Notes under the pieces: model-generated
Database searches by the model: none
Seen by the model: only the letters and a program-made list of their open reading frames with translations
What the model was told of the DNA's origin: nothing
Position numbers and translations under genes: made by a program
Shown: one piece after another, positions 7,965 to 16,517 of the stretch
Position numbering within the stretch: position 1 is the first letter of the stretch
Layout: each line of letters starts with the position of its first letter
Source: Adhaeribacter aerolatus
Lineage (GTDB): Bacteria > Bacteroidota > Bacteroidia > Cytophagales > Hymenobacteraceae
DNA: 38,888 nucleotides
Assembly (NCBI RefSeq): GCF_007991635.1
Contig: NZ_BJYS01000054.1
Coordinates: forward strand, 1-38,888
Reading direction: 5' to 3'

Positions 7965-9215
7965 TTATTGCCCCCGGATTATTTCGATGGGGTCTACTTT
8001 GCCGGCATTTCGGCTGGGCAAATACCCGGCAAAAGCCGTAGTAACCAGGCCAAAAACTATCCCGATGATGTAATATTTAGGATCGAAATTTACCGGCAAG
8101 GTATCGATGCTGATAAAATCGCCGCCATTGAAAGGCACCTGCGATACGAGGTAAGAAAGGCCGAAGCCAATTACCAGCCCCAGTACACTACCAATTAACC
8201 CAATTACCAGCGACTGAATCAGGAAAATATTACGGACATCGGCAGCCGCAAAACCGGTGGCTTTTAAAATAGCAATATCTTTCATCTTATTGTAAATGGT
8301 CATGTTCAGGATATTGTAAATGCCGAAACCCGCCACAATCAATAGCGTAATGGAAACCGAATAAGTTAAAATATTCCGGATAATAGAGCCAGTGAGGAAA
8401 GTGGCGTTGGCGGTTTCCCAGTCTTCGGCTTTGTAACGGAACAAGCGCTGCAATTCCGCTGCCTTGGGCTTAGCGGCATTAATATCTTTTAGTTTTATAT
8501 TGATATCGGTTACATAGTTTTGGTCTTTCTGTAATATTTTCTGGACCGTTGAAATATTGGCGTAGGCTTTTACATTGTCAATCGCGCCCAAACCCATTTG
8601 GAAAGTGCCCACAATTTTTAAGGTCATGGTATAGCCTTCGGGCGTGGTAATTACTACCCGGTCACCGGTTTGGGCGTTTAATTTCCGGGCCAGGCCGGTA
8701 CCCATAATAATGCCATCCTGCGAAACGAGTAAATCTTCCAGTTGCCCGGTTTTAATTTTATGGCGCAGGTCAAAGAGTTTATCTTCTTCCATAATATCAA
8801 CACCCGCAATGGTACCGTTTAGTTGCACCGGCCCATAGTTGTAAAACACCTGGGAACTCAGCAAAGGTGCGGCTCCCAGCACCATCGGGTCTTGCTGCAA
8901 CAAGCTGGCAATCTGAAAAGCGTTCCGGATTTTAGGGGTTTCGGATTTTGGTTTCTGATGATGTACCACCAGCAGCCCTTTGCCTTGGTTTGTTTCTTCC
9001 AGAATACTTTGGCGCGGCTCCGTAATGTCATGGTAAATCCGGATATCGGGCGTAGAGGTCATGGTCAATTCTTCTGTAAAATTGTTCAGGCCGGTCATCA
9101 GGCCCACCATGGTAATAAACATGGCAATGCCAAACGTAACCCCCAGCATGGCCACAATGGTTTGCTTGGGTTTAGATATTAGATGCGTTTTGGCTATCTG
9201 GTATGCGAGGTTCAT
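7965..9215 (-). CDS. ABC transporter permease, MacB/FtsX type
   Basis: Inner-membrane permease of 416 residues with the MacB/LolCE layout. One N-terminal helix (about 18-40) is followed by a large periplasmic MacB_PCD domain (about 45-270). Three C-terminal helices (about 285-310, 335-360, 380-400) form the FtsX domain. The cytoplasmic loop IYNKMKDIAILKATGF is the classic FtsX-family coupling segment, and the tail GKVDPIEIIRGQ is typical. It starts 3 nt after the adaptor gene stop. The separate ATPase subunit means it is an FtsX permease plus ATPase rather than a fused MacB. The neighbouring HlyD-like adaptor and TolC channel make a tripartite exporter likely. Substrate unknown. Confidence 0.93.
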   Translation of the reverse strand: MNLAYQIAKTHLISKPKQTIVAMLGVTFGIAMFITMVGLMTGLNNFTEELTMTSTPDIRIYHDITEPRQSILEETNQGKGLLVVHHQKPKSETPKIRNAFQIASLLQQDPMVLGAAPLLSSQVFYNYGPVQLNGTIAGVDIMEEDKLFDLRHKIKTGQLEDLLVSQDGIIMGTGLARKLNAQTGDRVVITTPEGYTMTLKIVGTFQMGLGAIDNVKAYANISTVQKILQKDQNYVTDINIKLKDINAAKPKAAELQRLFRYKAEDWETANATFLTGSIIRNILTYSVSITLLIVAGFGIYNILNMTIYNKMKDIAILKATGFAAADVRNIFLIQSLVIGLIGSVLGLVIGFGLSYLVSQVPFNGGDFISIDTLPVNFDPKYYIIGIVFGLVTTAFAGYLPSRNAGKVDPIEIIRGQ

Positions 9216-9218
9216 GGC

Positions 9219-10337
9219 TTATTCGGTTAGGAGTTGGGAGTTGGGGTTTAAACCCGCAATAATTTCTACTTCGCTCAGGGTCTCCACGCCTTTGGTCACT
9301 TTTACTTTGCGGGCATCACCATCCTGGTTTACTGCCACCGAATCGCCGGGGAGCAATAAGGTGCGGGGAATTACCAGTGTTTTAGCTTTCTGATTGATAA
9401 TAATATTGGCTTCCAGGGCCAGGCCGGAGTAGTAACCGGGCAAGGTATCGGTCAGTTGGGCATCCACGCGCAACGATTGGTCGCGGGTATCCACAGTGGG
9501 GTAAATTTTGGTTACCTTGGCTTTAAATATTTGCTTGGGGTAGGCATCAATTTTAACCAATATTTCCTGGCCGGATTTTACCCGCTGAATATCCAGTTCA
9601 TCAACTTTAAGCCGCAAGTAAAACTGGTCTAAGCGGCCTACTACTGCAATGGCTTCGCCTCTTTTTACCAGTTCACCGGGCTCTTTCAGCATTTTGAGTA
9701 AAGTGCCTTTAATCTGGCTTTTTACCGTGTACCGGGCGCTTTCGTCGCGGGCCACACTAAGATTGCTCTGGGTGTTTTGCAGTTCCAGGTATAATTGATT
9801 TTTAAGTTTGGCGTAGCGGCTCCGGTAGGCCTGGTATTCGCTTTGGCTGTTGTCGTAAGCGAGTTTGTAGCGCTCCAGTTCGGCTTTTGAAGTAGCTTTG
9901 TTTTGGTACAAATGCTGGTAGCGGGCAAAGTTGGTAGAGTCGTAGGCTAACTTGGTTCTGGCTGCCTGCAAAGCCGATAAAGCTTCTTTTAAAACCGGGC
10001 TGTTGTTGCGGTAATTAGCGGCTGCCATATTGTAGGCTTCGCGGGCGAACTGATAGCGGGCATTTTGCTGCTGGCTTTCCAAAACAAAAAGTGCCTTATT
10101 CTGCGACACGGGTTCGCCTTCCTGCACCAGTTTTTCTACCAGCACGCCTTCGGTTTGCGCAAATACCTGGTATTCCTGGTCCGATACCACAAACCCCGAC
10201 GCATACACCGCTTCGGTTAAAGGCTTTACGGCCGGCGTAATGGTCGTAAGATTTCGGTTGCAGGCGTAAAAGGTGAATGAGCCGAAAGCCGCAAAAAGAA
10301 TTAGTATTATTATAATGGGTTTGGTATTAGTTTTCAT
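9219..10337 (-). CDS. HlyD/MacA-type periplasmic adaptor (efflux subunit)
   Basis: 372-residue membrane-fusion protein that should bridge the FtsX permease and the TolC channel. It has one N-terminal hydrophobic segment (about 8-25) followed by Cys26 in FTFYACNRN. That is a poor lipobox, so anchoring by the helix is as likely as lipidation. Next comes a biotinyl-lipoyl-like half motif (EGVLVEKLVQEGEPVSQ), and a long alpha-helical hairpin, about residues 95-195, rich in Ala, Gln and Tyr. The second lipoyl half is IKGTLLKMLKEPGELVKRGE, followed by the beta-barrel and membrane-proximal domains. Its start overlaps the TolC gene by 4 nt. Complete and of normal length. Confidence 0.93.
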   Translation of the reverse strand: MKTNTKPIIIILILFAAFGSFTFYACNRNLTTITPAVKPLTEAVYASGFVVSDQEYQVFAQTEGVLVEKLVQEGEPVSQNKALFVLESQQQNARYQFAREAYNMAAANYRNNSPVLKEALSALQAARTKLAYDSTNFARYQHLYQNKATSKAELERYKLAYDNSQSEYQAYRSRYAKLKNQLYLELQNTQSNLSVARDESARYTVKSQIKGTLLKMLKEPGELVKRGEAIAVVGRLDQFYLRLKVDELDIQRVKSGQEILVKIDAYPKQIFKAKVTKIYPTVDTRDQSLRVDAQLTDTLPGYYSGLALEANIIINQKAKTLVIPRTLLLPGDSVAVNQDGDARKVKVTKGVETLSEVEIIAGLNPNSQLLTE

Positions 10338-11674
10338 GGCTTAATCGTGTTTTCGGGTTGGGCAGATTGATTTTTTAGCTGGATAAGCGAGCGGTTGATG
10401 TAGTAATTGGCCATAGCCTGAATAAACTGATTCTGCGATTTTAGCTTTTCGGCATAGACTTGTAATAACTGGTCCACGCTATACACATCGGCTTTGTATT
10501 TGAAAACCGCCAGTTTATAATTTTCGCCGTACAGGTTGTAATGCTGTTGGTAACTTTGCAGGCTCTGGATGGTGTTCTGGTAGTTAATATTAATTTCGGC
10601 TAGTTCGTACTGGGTGCGGAGTTGGTAATTTTTTAGCTCATTTTGCACCATCTGGTGGTTCAGGCCAGCCTGCCGGGTAGCAACGCTGCGATTAAAACCA
10701 GTAAATAATGGCCAATCAGCCCGCAGACCAATCAAGCCAATCTGAAACCAGGGATAATCTGAATCTAGAAAATTAAATTCCCGGCGCTGGGCCTGGCGGG
10801 TATAACGACCGTAAGCCGATACTTCAGGTAACCACCGCAACTTTTGTTTCTGCCACTCCTGCTCCGCCGCCCGAATGCGCCATTGTAAAACCTGGTACCC
10901 GTTCTGCTGTTCAACGGGGGAGGCAAGCGTTACCTTTTCCAACTGGTTAGCCTGCAAGGTCTCGCTAAGTTCCAGCGAAGCCTCCGGTGGCAAGCCGCAC
11001 AGGTTTTTTAGTAAATTCAGGTTTTTCTCGTACGCGGTTCGGTTATCCTGCCACAACTGCCGACTTTCCAGTTGCAATGCCTTTAAACGGTTATAATCCA
11101 GGGTTTCGAGGAGGCCGCTTTTAAACTTTTGGTCGGCAATAAAAAGCAGGCTGTCGTTGATAAAGGCATTTTCCCGGGCAATTTGCGTAACCTGCCGGCT
11201 CAGGAGCGTGGCGTAATATACCCGCGAGATTTCTTCCTGCGCCCGCTGGTAGGCATTCAGTTTCTGGTAATGGACAGCTTTAACGTCCGATTCGGCTATT
11301 TTTCGGTTTTTCCAGGCCTGCACGTTTACCAAAGGCAAAGCCGCTTCCAGACCGTAGCTCAAATTATACTGTGTACCAAACTGGATGCTACGGAACTCAC
11401 CGGGTTGGCCACCCAGGAATTCGGCGGGTACGAGCTGTACCGGTAAGCCCAAATAATCGTCGAGCGCCGAAGTAGCTTTTACCTGGGGCAGTAATACCGC
11501 CGAAACTTGTTTTACCGCATTTTGCGCCTTTTTTTCAGCCAGTTCTTCGTTTTGTAAATCGGGCCGGTTTTTTAGCGCATAATCGGTGCATTGTTCCAGC
11601 GAATTGAACCGGACCTGGGCCTTCACCTGACTGCCCAGCACGAGTAAAAGGAAAATAAACAAGTGTTTTTTCAT
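10334..11674 (-). CDS. TolC family outer membrane channel protein
   Basis: 446-residue outer-membrane efflux protein. A signal peptide (MKKHLFIFLLLVLGSQVKAQ, cleavage near residue 20) is followed by two OEP repeats rich in long Gln/Ala/Leu helices. Characteristic pieces are LEQCTDYALKNRPDL at the start of the first helix and the later NYQLRTQYELAEININYQN and YSVDQLLQVYAEK segments. It is the first gene of the minus-strand efflux operon. The promoter must lie in the 395-nt divergent region at 11675-12069. Together with adaptor, permease and ATPase it forms a complete tripartite export system co-encoded with its own two-component pair. Confidence 0.93.
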   Translation of the reverse strand: MKKHLFIFLLLVLGSQVKAQVRFNSLEQCTDYALKNRPDLQNEELAEKKAQNAVKQVSAVLLPQVKATSALDDYLGLPVQLVPAEFLGGQPGEFRSIQFGTQYNLSYGLEAALPLVNVQAWKNRKIAESDVKAVHYQKLNAYQRAQEEISRVYYATLLSRQVTQIARENAFINDSLLFIADQKFKSGLLETLDYNRLKALQLESRQLWQDNRTAYEKNLNLLKNLCGLPPEASLELSETLQANQLEKVTLASPVEQQNGYQVLQWRIRAAEQEWQKQKLRWLPEVSAYGRYTRQAQRREFNFLDSDYPWFQIGLIGLRADWPLFTGFNRSVATRQAGLNHQMVQNELKNYQLRTQYELAEININYQNTIQSLQSYQQHYNLYGENYKLAVFKYKADVYSVDQLLQVYAEKLKSQNQFIQAMANYYINRSLIQLKNQSAQPENTIKP

Positions 11675-12069
11675 AGTCGGGAGCGCGCGTTAAGTAATTG
11701 CTAGTATGAATTAAATAGGCCGGCAAGGCACTTCAAAAAGTAAATGCCCCAAGCCGAAAATATTCAGATTAATGTGTAGGAAAATGGCTTTAAACCGTTT
11801 TTCTAATTTCTGTTTAAAAAAAACTATTACCCCTTCAAAAATAAGTTTGGTATATTCAAAATGCTGATGACTTTAGTCATAGCCGTAGGGAACATTAGTT
11901 AATTTCGGGATAATAGAATTACTTAATATTGCCTTGCTTAAGCCTGCTAAGAATTAGCAATGGATTTCTTAAATATTTTACCGGATGAGAAAATTGATTT
12001 TGAAATTAATAGGGCTTAACTAATTCTCTTTTCGTAATTTATTAACATAAGATACAAAGCAACAGTTAT
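11675..12069. promoter_or_regulatory. Divergent intergenic region with ATGACT-TT-AGTCAT dyad
   Basis: This stretch separates the efflux operon (minus) from a phosphatase gene (plus) and must hold promoters for both. A perfect dyad ATGACT-TT-AGTCAT lies at 11867-11880, with further pairing of GCT/AGC outside it if one base is bulged. It is roughly equidistant from the two genes and could be an operator or a small RNA hairpin. No regulator can be assigned; the LytTR regulator of the operon is only a guess. Confidence 0.4.
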
Positions 12070-12522
12070 ATGATTGCCATCCGGCCCTGGTTATTTCTGG
12101 GAAAGTACCACGAAACTTTTGAGCTCCCGCCATTGCAAGCCCACCAGATTAGCGCCATGCTCCAATTTGCCGGAAAGGTAGAATATCCCGAAATTCAAAC
12201 CCTGTATATTCCTATTGAGGATGGCGTACCTATTCCGCTGGAAATATTAAAGAAGGGTATTGGATTTATTTTAAGCCAGCAGCAGGCGGGTAAAAAGGTA
12301 ATGGTTTCATGTGGAGCAGCCATTAGCCGGTCGGTAACTTTTATTATTGCCGCCCTGAAAGAAGTTGAAAATATTCCCTTACTGGAGGCATACCAATCGG
12401 TATTAAATGCTCACGTTGGCGCTTTGCCCCATCCGGCTTTATGGCAATCGTTGTGTACTTATTACAACGAGGACGTGCCTTACTGGCAATTATTAAAGAG
12501 ATATAACCGGCGGACCGGTTAA
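12070..12522 (+). CDS. Dual-specificity-type protein phosphatase (CX5R)
   Basis: 150-residue cytoplasmic protein with the cysteine-phosphatase P-loop C81-GAAIS-R87 followed by Ser88 and a hydrophobic helix, the DSP arrangement. Upstream, IPIEDGVPIPLE (about residues 54-65) matches the position of the general-acid Asp loop and the helix before the P-loop. The usual His before the catalytic Cys is Ser here (VSCGAAISRS), which may lower activity but the Cys and Arg are intact. Short single-domain DSPs of this size are common in Bacteroidota and their substrates are unknown. It is a single gene with no operon partner, starting at the first ATG. Confidence 0.8.
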   Translation: MIAIRPWLFLGKYHETFELPPLQAHQISAMLQFAGKVEYPEIQTLYIPIEDGVPIPLEILKKGIGFILSQQQAGKKVMVSCGAAISRSVTFIIAALKEVENIPLLEAYQSVLNAHVGALPHPALWQSLCTYYNEDVPYWQLLKRYNRRTG

Positions 12523-12809
12523 ATTCCGTGTGGTCTAAAACGGTCGTAAGAGCTTGTTATTAATCACCGCTCCAGGGAATTACTTTTATTGTCCTTAAAA
12601 AATAAATAATCCTGTCGGTTATAGACTAAATTTTTAAGAGCGTAAATGCCTTAGTTGCCTGGTCTTACCTACCCGAACCAGCCAGGTATTTAATTGCGTG
12701 AAGTAACTTTTAGCCGGTACTTATTTTATAACCCTGAAAGCAGGCTGCTGATTTATTTGCCTTACGCCCCAGAATAGCCTAATTTTGTATTCTTTTTAAG
12801 GATTAATGA

Positions 12810-13580
12810 ATGGAAAGCCATCGCCTTCGGCCTCTAATTTATGGTATTTGTTTTAGCTTACTGGTTTTCGCTTGCCGGCCAGCCCTGGTTCCTACGGCCC
12901 AGCTTAGGCCCGATACCGATATTCAGATTGATGCACAGGTTACGGCCAATACCGAAATAGAAGCCCTGATTGCACCTTATCGGCAGAAGTTGGAAAGTCA
13001 AATGAACGAGGTGCTGGGGTATTCGGCGCAGGAACTGCGAAAAGTCAGTAGTGGGGAGTCGGCGTTGGGTAATTTTGTGGCCGATGTACAAATGGCCCAG
13101 GTAATGCCGCTCTTGGGGAAGCCAATAGATTTGAGCTTAATGACGACCGGCGGCTTACGGGCTACCATTCCGAAAGGACCGATTACCCTAAGTAATATAT
13201 TTGAACTCTCGCCCTTCGAGAACGAACTGGTGGTGCTTACTTTGCCGGGCACAACCTTAAAAAAATTATTCGAGCACGGTGCCCAATCTAAAAACCTGAT
13301 ATTGAAAAATGCCACTTTCACCATTAAGAATGATAAACCATTTAATATCAGAATAAAAGGGGAGCCGCTGGACCCCGGTAAGAGTTATACGGTGGTGGTG
13401 TCAGACTACCTGGCTAACGGGGGAGATGATTTATTTTTACTGAAGGAAGCCACCAAAGTGGAACCAACGGGTATTCTGGTGCGTGACGCTTTAATCAAGC
13501 ATATACGGCAACTGACTGCGCAGAATAAAAAGATAGAAGCCCGGGTAGATGGCCGGATGAAAGTACTTAAAGGAGAGTAG
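12810..13580 (+). CDS. 5'-nucleotidase C-terminal domain lipoprotein
   Basis: 256 residues corresponding to the substrate-binding (C-terminal) domain of UshA-type 5'-nucleotidases. It starts with a signal peptide ending in a lipobox-like LVFAC (Cys22), so it is probably a lipoprotein. Family motifs include SGESALGNFVADVQ, LSLMTTGGLRATIPKGPIT, the FPFENELV-like region (here LSPFENELVVLTLPG) and the substrate-stacking region VVVSDYLANGGDDLF. The metallophosphatase half is not in this gene but in the next one, 15 nt downstream, so a normal two-domain enzyme is encoded as two proteins in reversed order. The pair likely works in the periplasm on nucleotides or sugar nucleotides. Confidence 0.9.
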   Translation: MESHRLRPLIYGICFSLLVFACRPALVPTAQLRPDTDIQIDAQVTANTEIEALIAPYRQKLESQMNEVLGYSAQELRKVSSGESALGNFVADVQMAQVMPLLGKPIDLSLMTTGGLRATIPKGPITLSNIFELSPFENELVVLTLPGTTLKKLFEHGAQSKNLILKNATFTIKNDKPFNIRIKGEPLDPGKSYTVVVSDYLANGGDDLFLLKEATKVEPTGILVRDALIKHIRQLTAQNKKIEARVDGRMKVLKGE

Positions 13581-13595
13581 GGTATATTTTAGGAG

Positions 13596-14534
13596 ATGAA
13601 CAGAAGAGATTTTATCAGAGCATCAATGGCCGGGGCGGCTGGTCTTAGCTTGCTGGGGGTGCCCTCGCCCGCTTGGGCCACCGACCAGGTGCGGTTAACC
13701 ATTTTGCATAGCAACGATGTACATTCCCGTATCGACCCGTACCCCATGGATGGGCGACCCAATGCCGGTTTGGGCGGTATGGCCCGGCGGGCCCACCTGG
13801 TAAATCAAATCCGACGCCAGGAAAAAAATGTGCTGTTGTTCGATTCGGGCGATATCTGGCAGGGAACCCCTTACTTTAATTTGTTTGACGGGGAATTGGA
13901 ATATAAACTTATGACCCAGATGCGTTACGATGCCGCAACCCTGGGTAACCACGACTTTGATAATGGCTTAGCAGGTTTACAACGCCAATTACCCAATGCG
14001 GGCTTCCCTTTCCTGACGGCCAACTACGACTTTAGCCGCACCATTCTGAAAGGCCGTTTCCTGGATTATAAAATATTTGAGAAAGAAAATATTAAAATAG
14101 GCGTTTTTGGCTTAGGTATTGAACTGGCCGGATTGGTAGATAGCCGGAATTATGCCCAAACGGTTTACCTCGATCCGCTGGAGCGGGCCCGTGCTATGGT
14201 AAAACAGTTGCGCGAAGTAGAGGAATGTAATATGGTTATTTGCTTATCGCACCTTGGCTTCGATTTTACAAATGAACCTGAAAAGATAAACGACCAGAAA
14301 CTGGCCCGGCAAGTTGCCGGCATTGATGTTATTCTGGGCGGTCATTCGCACTTGTTTATGACCGAACCCAAAATAATCTCTCACCCCAATGGCCGCGATA
14401 CGCTGATAAATCAGGTAGGCAAAGATGGTTTGTACCTGGGCCGGTTGGATTTTACGTTTAACCGGCGCAGCAAAGAGAAAAACAGCGTTGCCAGTGCCGT
14501 TGTGCCAGTAGGGGCAGTTGTAAAAACTTCCTGA
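13596..14534 (+). CDS. 5'-nucleotidase/2',3'-cyclic phosphodiesterase-type metallophosphatase
   Basis: 312-residue calcineurin-like metallophosphatase equal to the N-terminal catalytic domain of UshA. A twin-arginine signal (NRRDFIRASMAGAAG, then SPAWA cleavage near residue 28) indicates folded export to the periplasm. Metal-binding motifs are complete: HSNDVHSR, FDSGDIWQGTP, LGNHDFDNG, LSHLGFD and ILGGHSHLFM. It lacks the C-terminal nucleotide-binding domain, which is supplied by the lipoprotein gene just upstream. The two genes probably form an operon and a two-subunit enzyme. Tat export of this half versus lipoprotein (Sec) export of the other half is notable. Expected role: dephosphorylating external nucleotides for phosphate or nucleoside salvage. 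Confidence 0.93.
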   Translation: MNRRDFIRASMAGAAGLSLLGVPSPAWATDQVRLTILHSNDVHSRIDPYPMDGRPNAGLGGMARRAHLVNQIRRQEKNVLLFDSGDIWQGTPYFNLFDGELEYKLMTQMRYDAATLGNHDFDNGLAGLQRQLPNAGFPFLTANYDFSRTILKGRFLDYKIFEKENIKIGVFGLGIELAGLVDSRNYAQTVYLDPLERARAMVKQLREVEECNMVICLSHLGFDFTNEPEKINDQKLARQVAGIDVILGGHSHLFMTEPKIISHPNGRDTLINQVGKDGLYLGRLDFTFNRRSKEKNSVASAVVPVGAVVKTS

Positions 14535-14638
14535 ATAAAATAATTTTTTGTTATCTTTTTTTTTTACATTTTTGTAGCCCCCCCTTTGTAAATGGGTAGT
14601 CTTCAAGCTTAATTAATACGTGGTATCAGGTGAGTGTA

Positions 14639-16063
14639 ATGGTAAAAGACTGTGCGACAGTATGGCGGAATTGTCTGCAAGTAATTAAGGACAATATCGG
14701 CGAGCAAAGCTACAAAACGTGGTTCGAGCCGATTGTGCCTTTAGCTTTAAAGGATAATGTACTGACCATACAGGTACCAACTCAGTTTTTTTACGAGTGG
14801 TTAGAGGAACATTATGTTGGCTTATTAAAGAAAGTTATTTACCAGGAACTGGGCAGCGAAGGCCGCCTGGAGTACCAGATAATAATTGATAGGGGCGATA
14901 ATTTTAATAAACCCCAAACCGTAAATATTCCTACCAAAAAAGTGCCCCAGGCGGTTGCTAATTCGTACCAGCCGGAGCAGCACTTTTTAAAAAATCCGTT
15001 CGAGTCCAAAACCATCGACCGGAATTTCCTGAACTCGCAATTAAACGCATCGTATAATTTCGATAATTACATTGAGGGGGATTGTAACCGTTTGGCCCGT
15101 TCGGCAGGTTACGCGGTAGCGAATAAACCTGGTACCACTTCTTTTAATCCTTTAATGGTTTACGGGGGTGTAGGGCTGGGCAAAACGCACTTGGTACAGG
15201 CCATTGGCAACCACATCAAAAGCAATAACCCGGAGAAATTTGTGCTCTATGTTTCTTCGGAAAAGTTCGTGAATCAGTTCATCGAATCGCTGAAGACCAA
15301 CAGTGTGCAGGATTTTGCCAATTTTTATTTATTGGTAGATATCCTGATAATTGATGATGTGCAGTTTTTGAGCGGGAAAGAAAAGACCCAGGAGATGTTC
15401 TTCCACATCTTTAACCACCTGCACCAGTCCGGCAAACAAATTGTCATGACTTCGGATTGCCCGCCGCGCAGCCTCAAAGGCCTGGAAGAACGCTTGCTTT
15501 CGCGCTTTAAATGGGGCTTAACCGCCGATTTACAAAGCCCGGATTTTGAAACCCGCATGGCTATTATTCAGAAAAAGATGCAGTCCGACGGTCTGGATAT
15601 TCCGGATAATGTAGTTGAATATCTGGCTTACTCCGTAGATACCAATATGCGGGAGCTGGAAGGCGTGCTTACTTCGCTGATGGCGCAATCGCTGCTGAAC
15701 CGTAAAGAAATTGACCTGGAACTGGCAAAAGGCGCGCTTAAACACATTATTGAGGATGTGGAAGCCGAGGTAAACCTAGACTTTATTCAGAAAACCGTAG
15801 CCGAATATTTTGAGGTAACCGTAGATTCGTTAAAAGCCAAAACCCGAAAAAAAGAAATTGTAACGGCCCGGCAGGTTGCCATGTATTTTGCCAAGGAATT
15901 TACGAGTCACTCATTAAAATCTATTGGTTATCATTTTGGCGGTCGTGATCACAGTACGGTTATTCACTCGGTGCAAACTGTTTCGGATTTAATCGATACC
16001 GATAAGAAGTTTAAAGCTTCTATTCAGGAACTGCAAAAGAAATTTAAAGTTAAAGCGGGATAG
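14639..16063 (+). CDS. dnaA: Chromosomal replication initiator protein DnaA
   Basis: AAA+ initiator that binds DnaA boxes and melts the origin. Domain I is at about 1-80 (CATVWRNCLQVIKDN, SYKTWFEPI) and a linker at about 85-115. The AAA+ domain has Walker A GGVGLGKTH (Lys182), Walker B ILIIDDVQF (Asp239-240), and sensor/arginine-finger segment RLLSRFKWGL. Domain IV carries the DNA-binding signature GGRDHSTVIHS near the C-terminus. From the ATG at 14639 it is 474 residues; a GTG at 14630 would add three. The upstream gap has a T-rich stretch (14541-14574) with weak similarity to a Bacteroidetes promoter but no consensus DnaA boxes, so the origin is not evidently here. An Rrf2 regulator follows only 13 nt after the stop. 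Confidence 0.97.
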   Translation: MVKDCATVWRNCLQVIKDNIGEQSYKTWFEPIVPLALKDNVLTIQVPTQFFYEWLEEHYVGLLKKVIYQELGSEGRLEYQIIIDRGDNFNKPQTVNIPTKKVPQAVANSYQPEQHFLKNPFESKTIDRNFLNSQLNASYNFDNYIEGDCNRLARSAGYAVANKPGTTSFNPLMVYGGVGLGKTHLVQAIGNHIKSNNPEKFVLYVSSEKFVNQFIESLKTNSVQDFANFYLLVDILIIDDVQFLSGKEKTQEMFFHIFNHLHQSGKQIVMTSDCPPRSLKGLEERLLSRFKWGLTADLQSPDFETRMAIIQKKMQSDGLDIPDNVVEYLAYSVDTNMRELEGVLTSLMAQSLLNRKEIDLELAKGALKHIIEDVEAEVNLDFIQKTVAEYFEVTVDSLKAKTRKKEIVTARQVAMYFAKEFTSHSLKSIGYHFGGRDHSTVIHSVQTVSDLIDTDKKFKASIQELQKKFKVKAG

Positions 16064-16076
16064 GGAATAATTTTCT

Positions 16077-16517
16077 ATGCTTTCTAAAAAAGCAAAATAC
16101 GCACTTAAAGCACTTCTGTATCTAACTAAAAATGCAGATAGAGGCCTGGTCCTGATATCTGAAATTGCTAATTCTGAAAGAATACCCCGTAAATTTTTAG
16201 AAGCTATTCTGGTCGACCTGAAAACCCAGGGTGTGTTGCAAAGCACCCGGGGCAAAAACGGCGGCTATTCGCTGGCCAAAGACCCTTCGCAGGTTTCGGT
16301 GGGTAATATTGTGCGGATGATTGACGGACCGCTGGCTCCCATTCAATGCGTAAGTCACCTGTATTACCGCAAATGCGACGAGTGCCTGAACGAAGAAACC
16401 TGCGAAATCCGGCTGGTGATGAAGAAAGTGCGCGATGCCACGGCGGCCATTCTCGATACAACCTACCTTTCGGATTTACAGAAAATAAATGTACTGGTAA
16501 ACGAAGAGCCCCTTTAG
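16077..16517 (+). CDS. Rrf2-family transcriptional regulator with four-cysteine cluster
   Basis: 146-residue winged-helix regulator. The N-terminal DNA-binding part (KKAKYALKALLYL, ISEIANSERIPRKFLEAIL, and the wing STRGKNGGYSLA) is clear Rrf2. The C-terminal part has Cys91, Cys100, Cys103 and Cys109 (C-X8-C-X2-C-X5-C), which could hold an Fe-S cluster or sense thiols. IscR uses three Cys and a His, whereas the cysteine regulator CymR lacks such a cluster. Regulators with this Cys arrangement occur in sulfur-assimilation neighbourhoods of Bacteroidota as far as I recall. It lies 13 nt after dnaA and may share its transcript. Its likely target is the dyad at 16851-16869, about 330 nt downstream, in front of the polycysteine ORF and TonB receptor; that link is inference. 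Confidence 0.93.
   Translation: MLSKKAKYALKALLYLTKNADRGLVLISEIANSERIPRKFLEAILVDLKTQGVLQSTRGKNGGYSLAKDPSQVSVGNIVRMIDGPLAPIQCVSHLYYRKCDECLNEETCEIRLVMKKVRDATAAILDTTYLSDLQKINVLVNEEPL

Noticed and set aside
14535-14638. Possible replication origin upstream of dnaA
   Set aside because: No TTATNCACA-type DnaA boxes or AT-rich repeat cluster are visible; only a T-run and weak promoter similarity. dnaA is often not next to the origin in this phylum.
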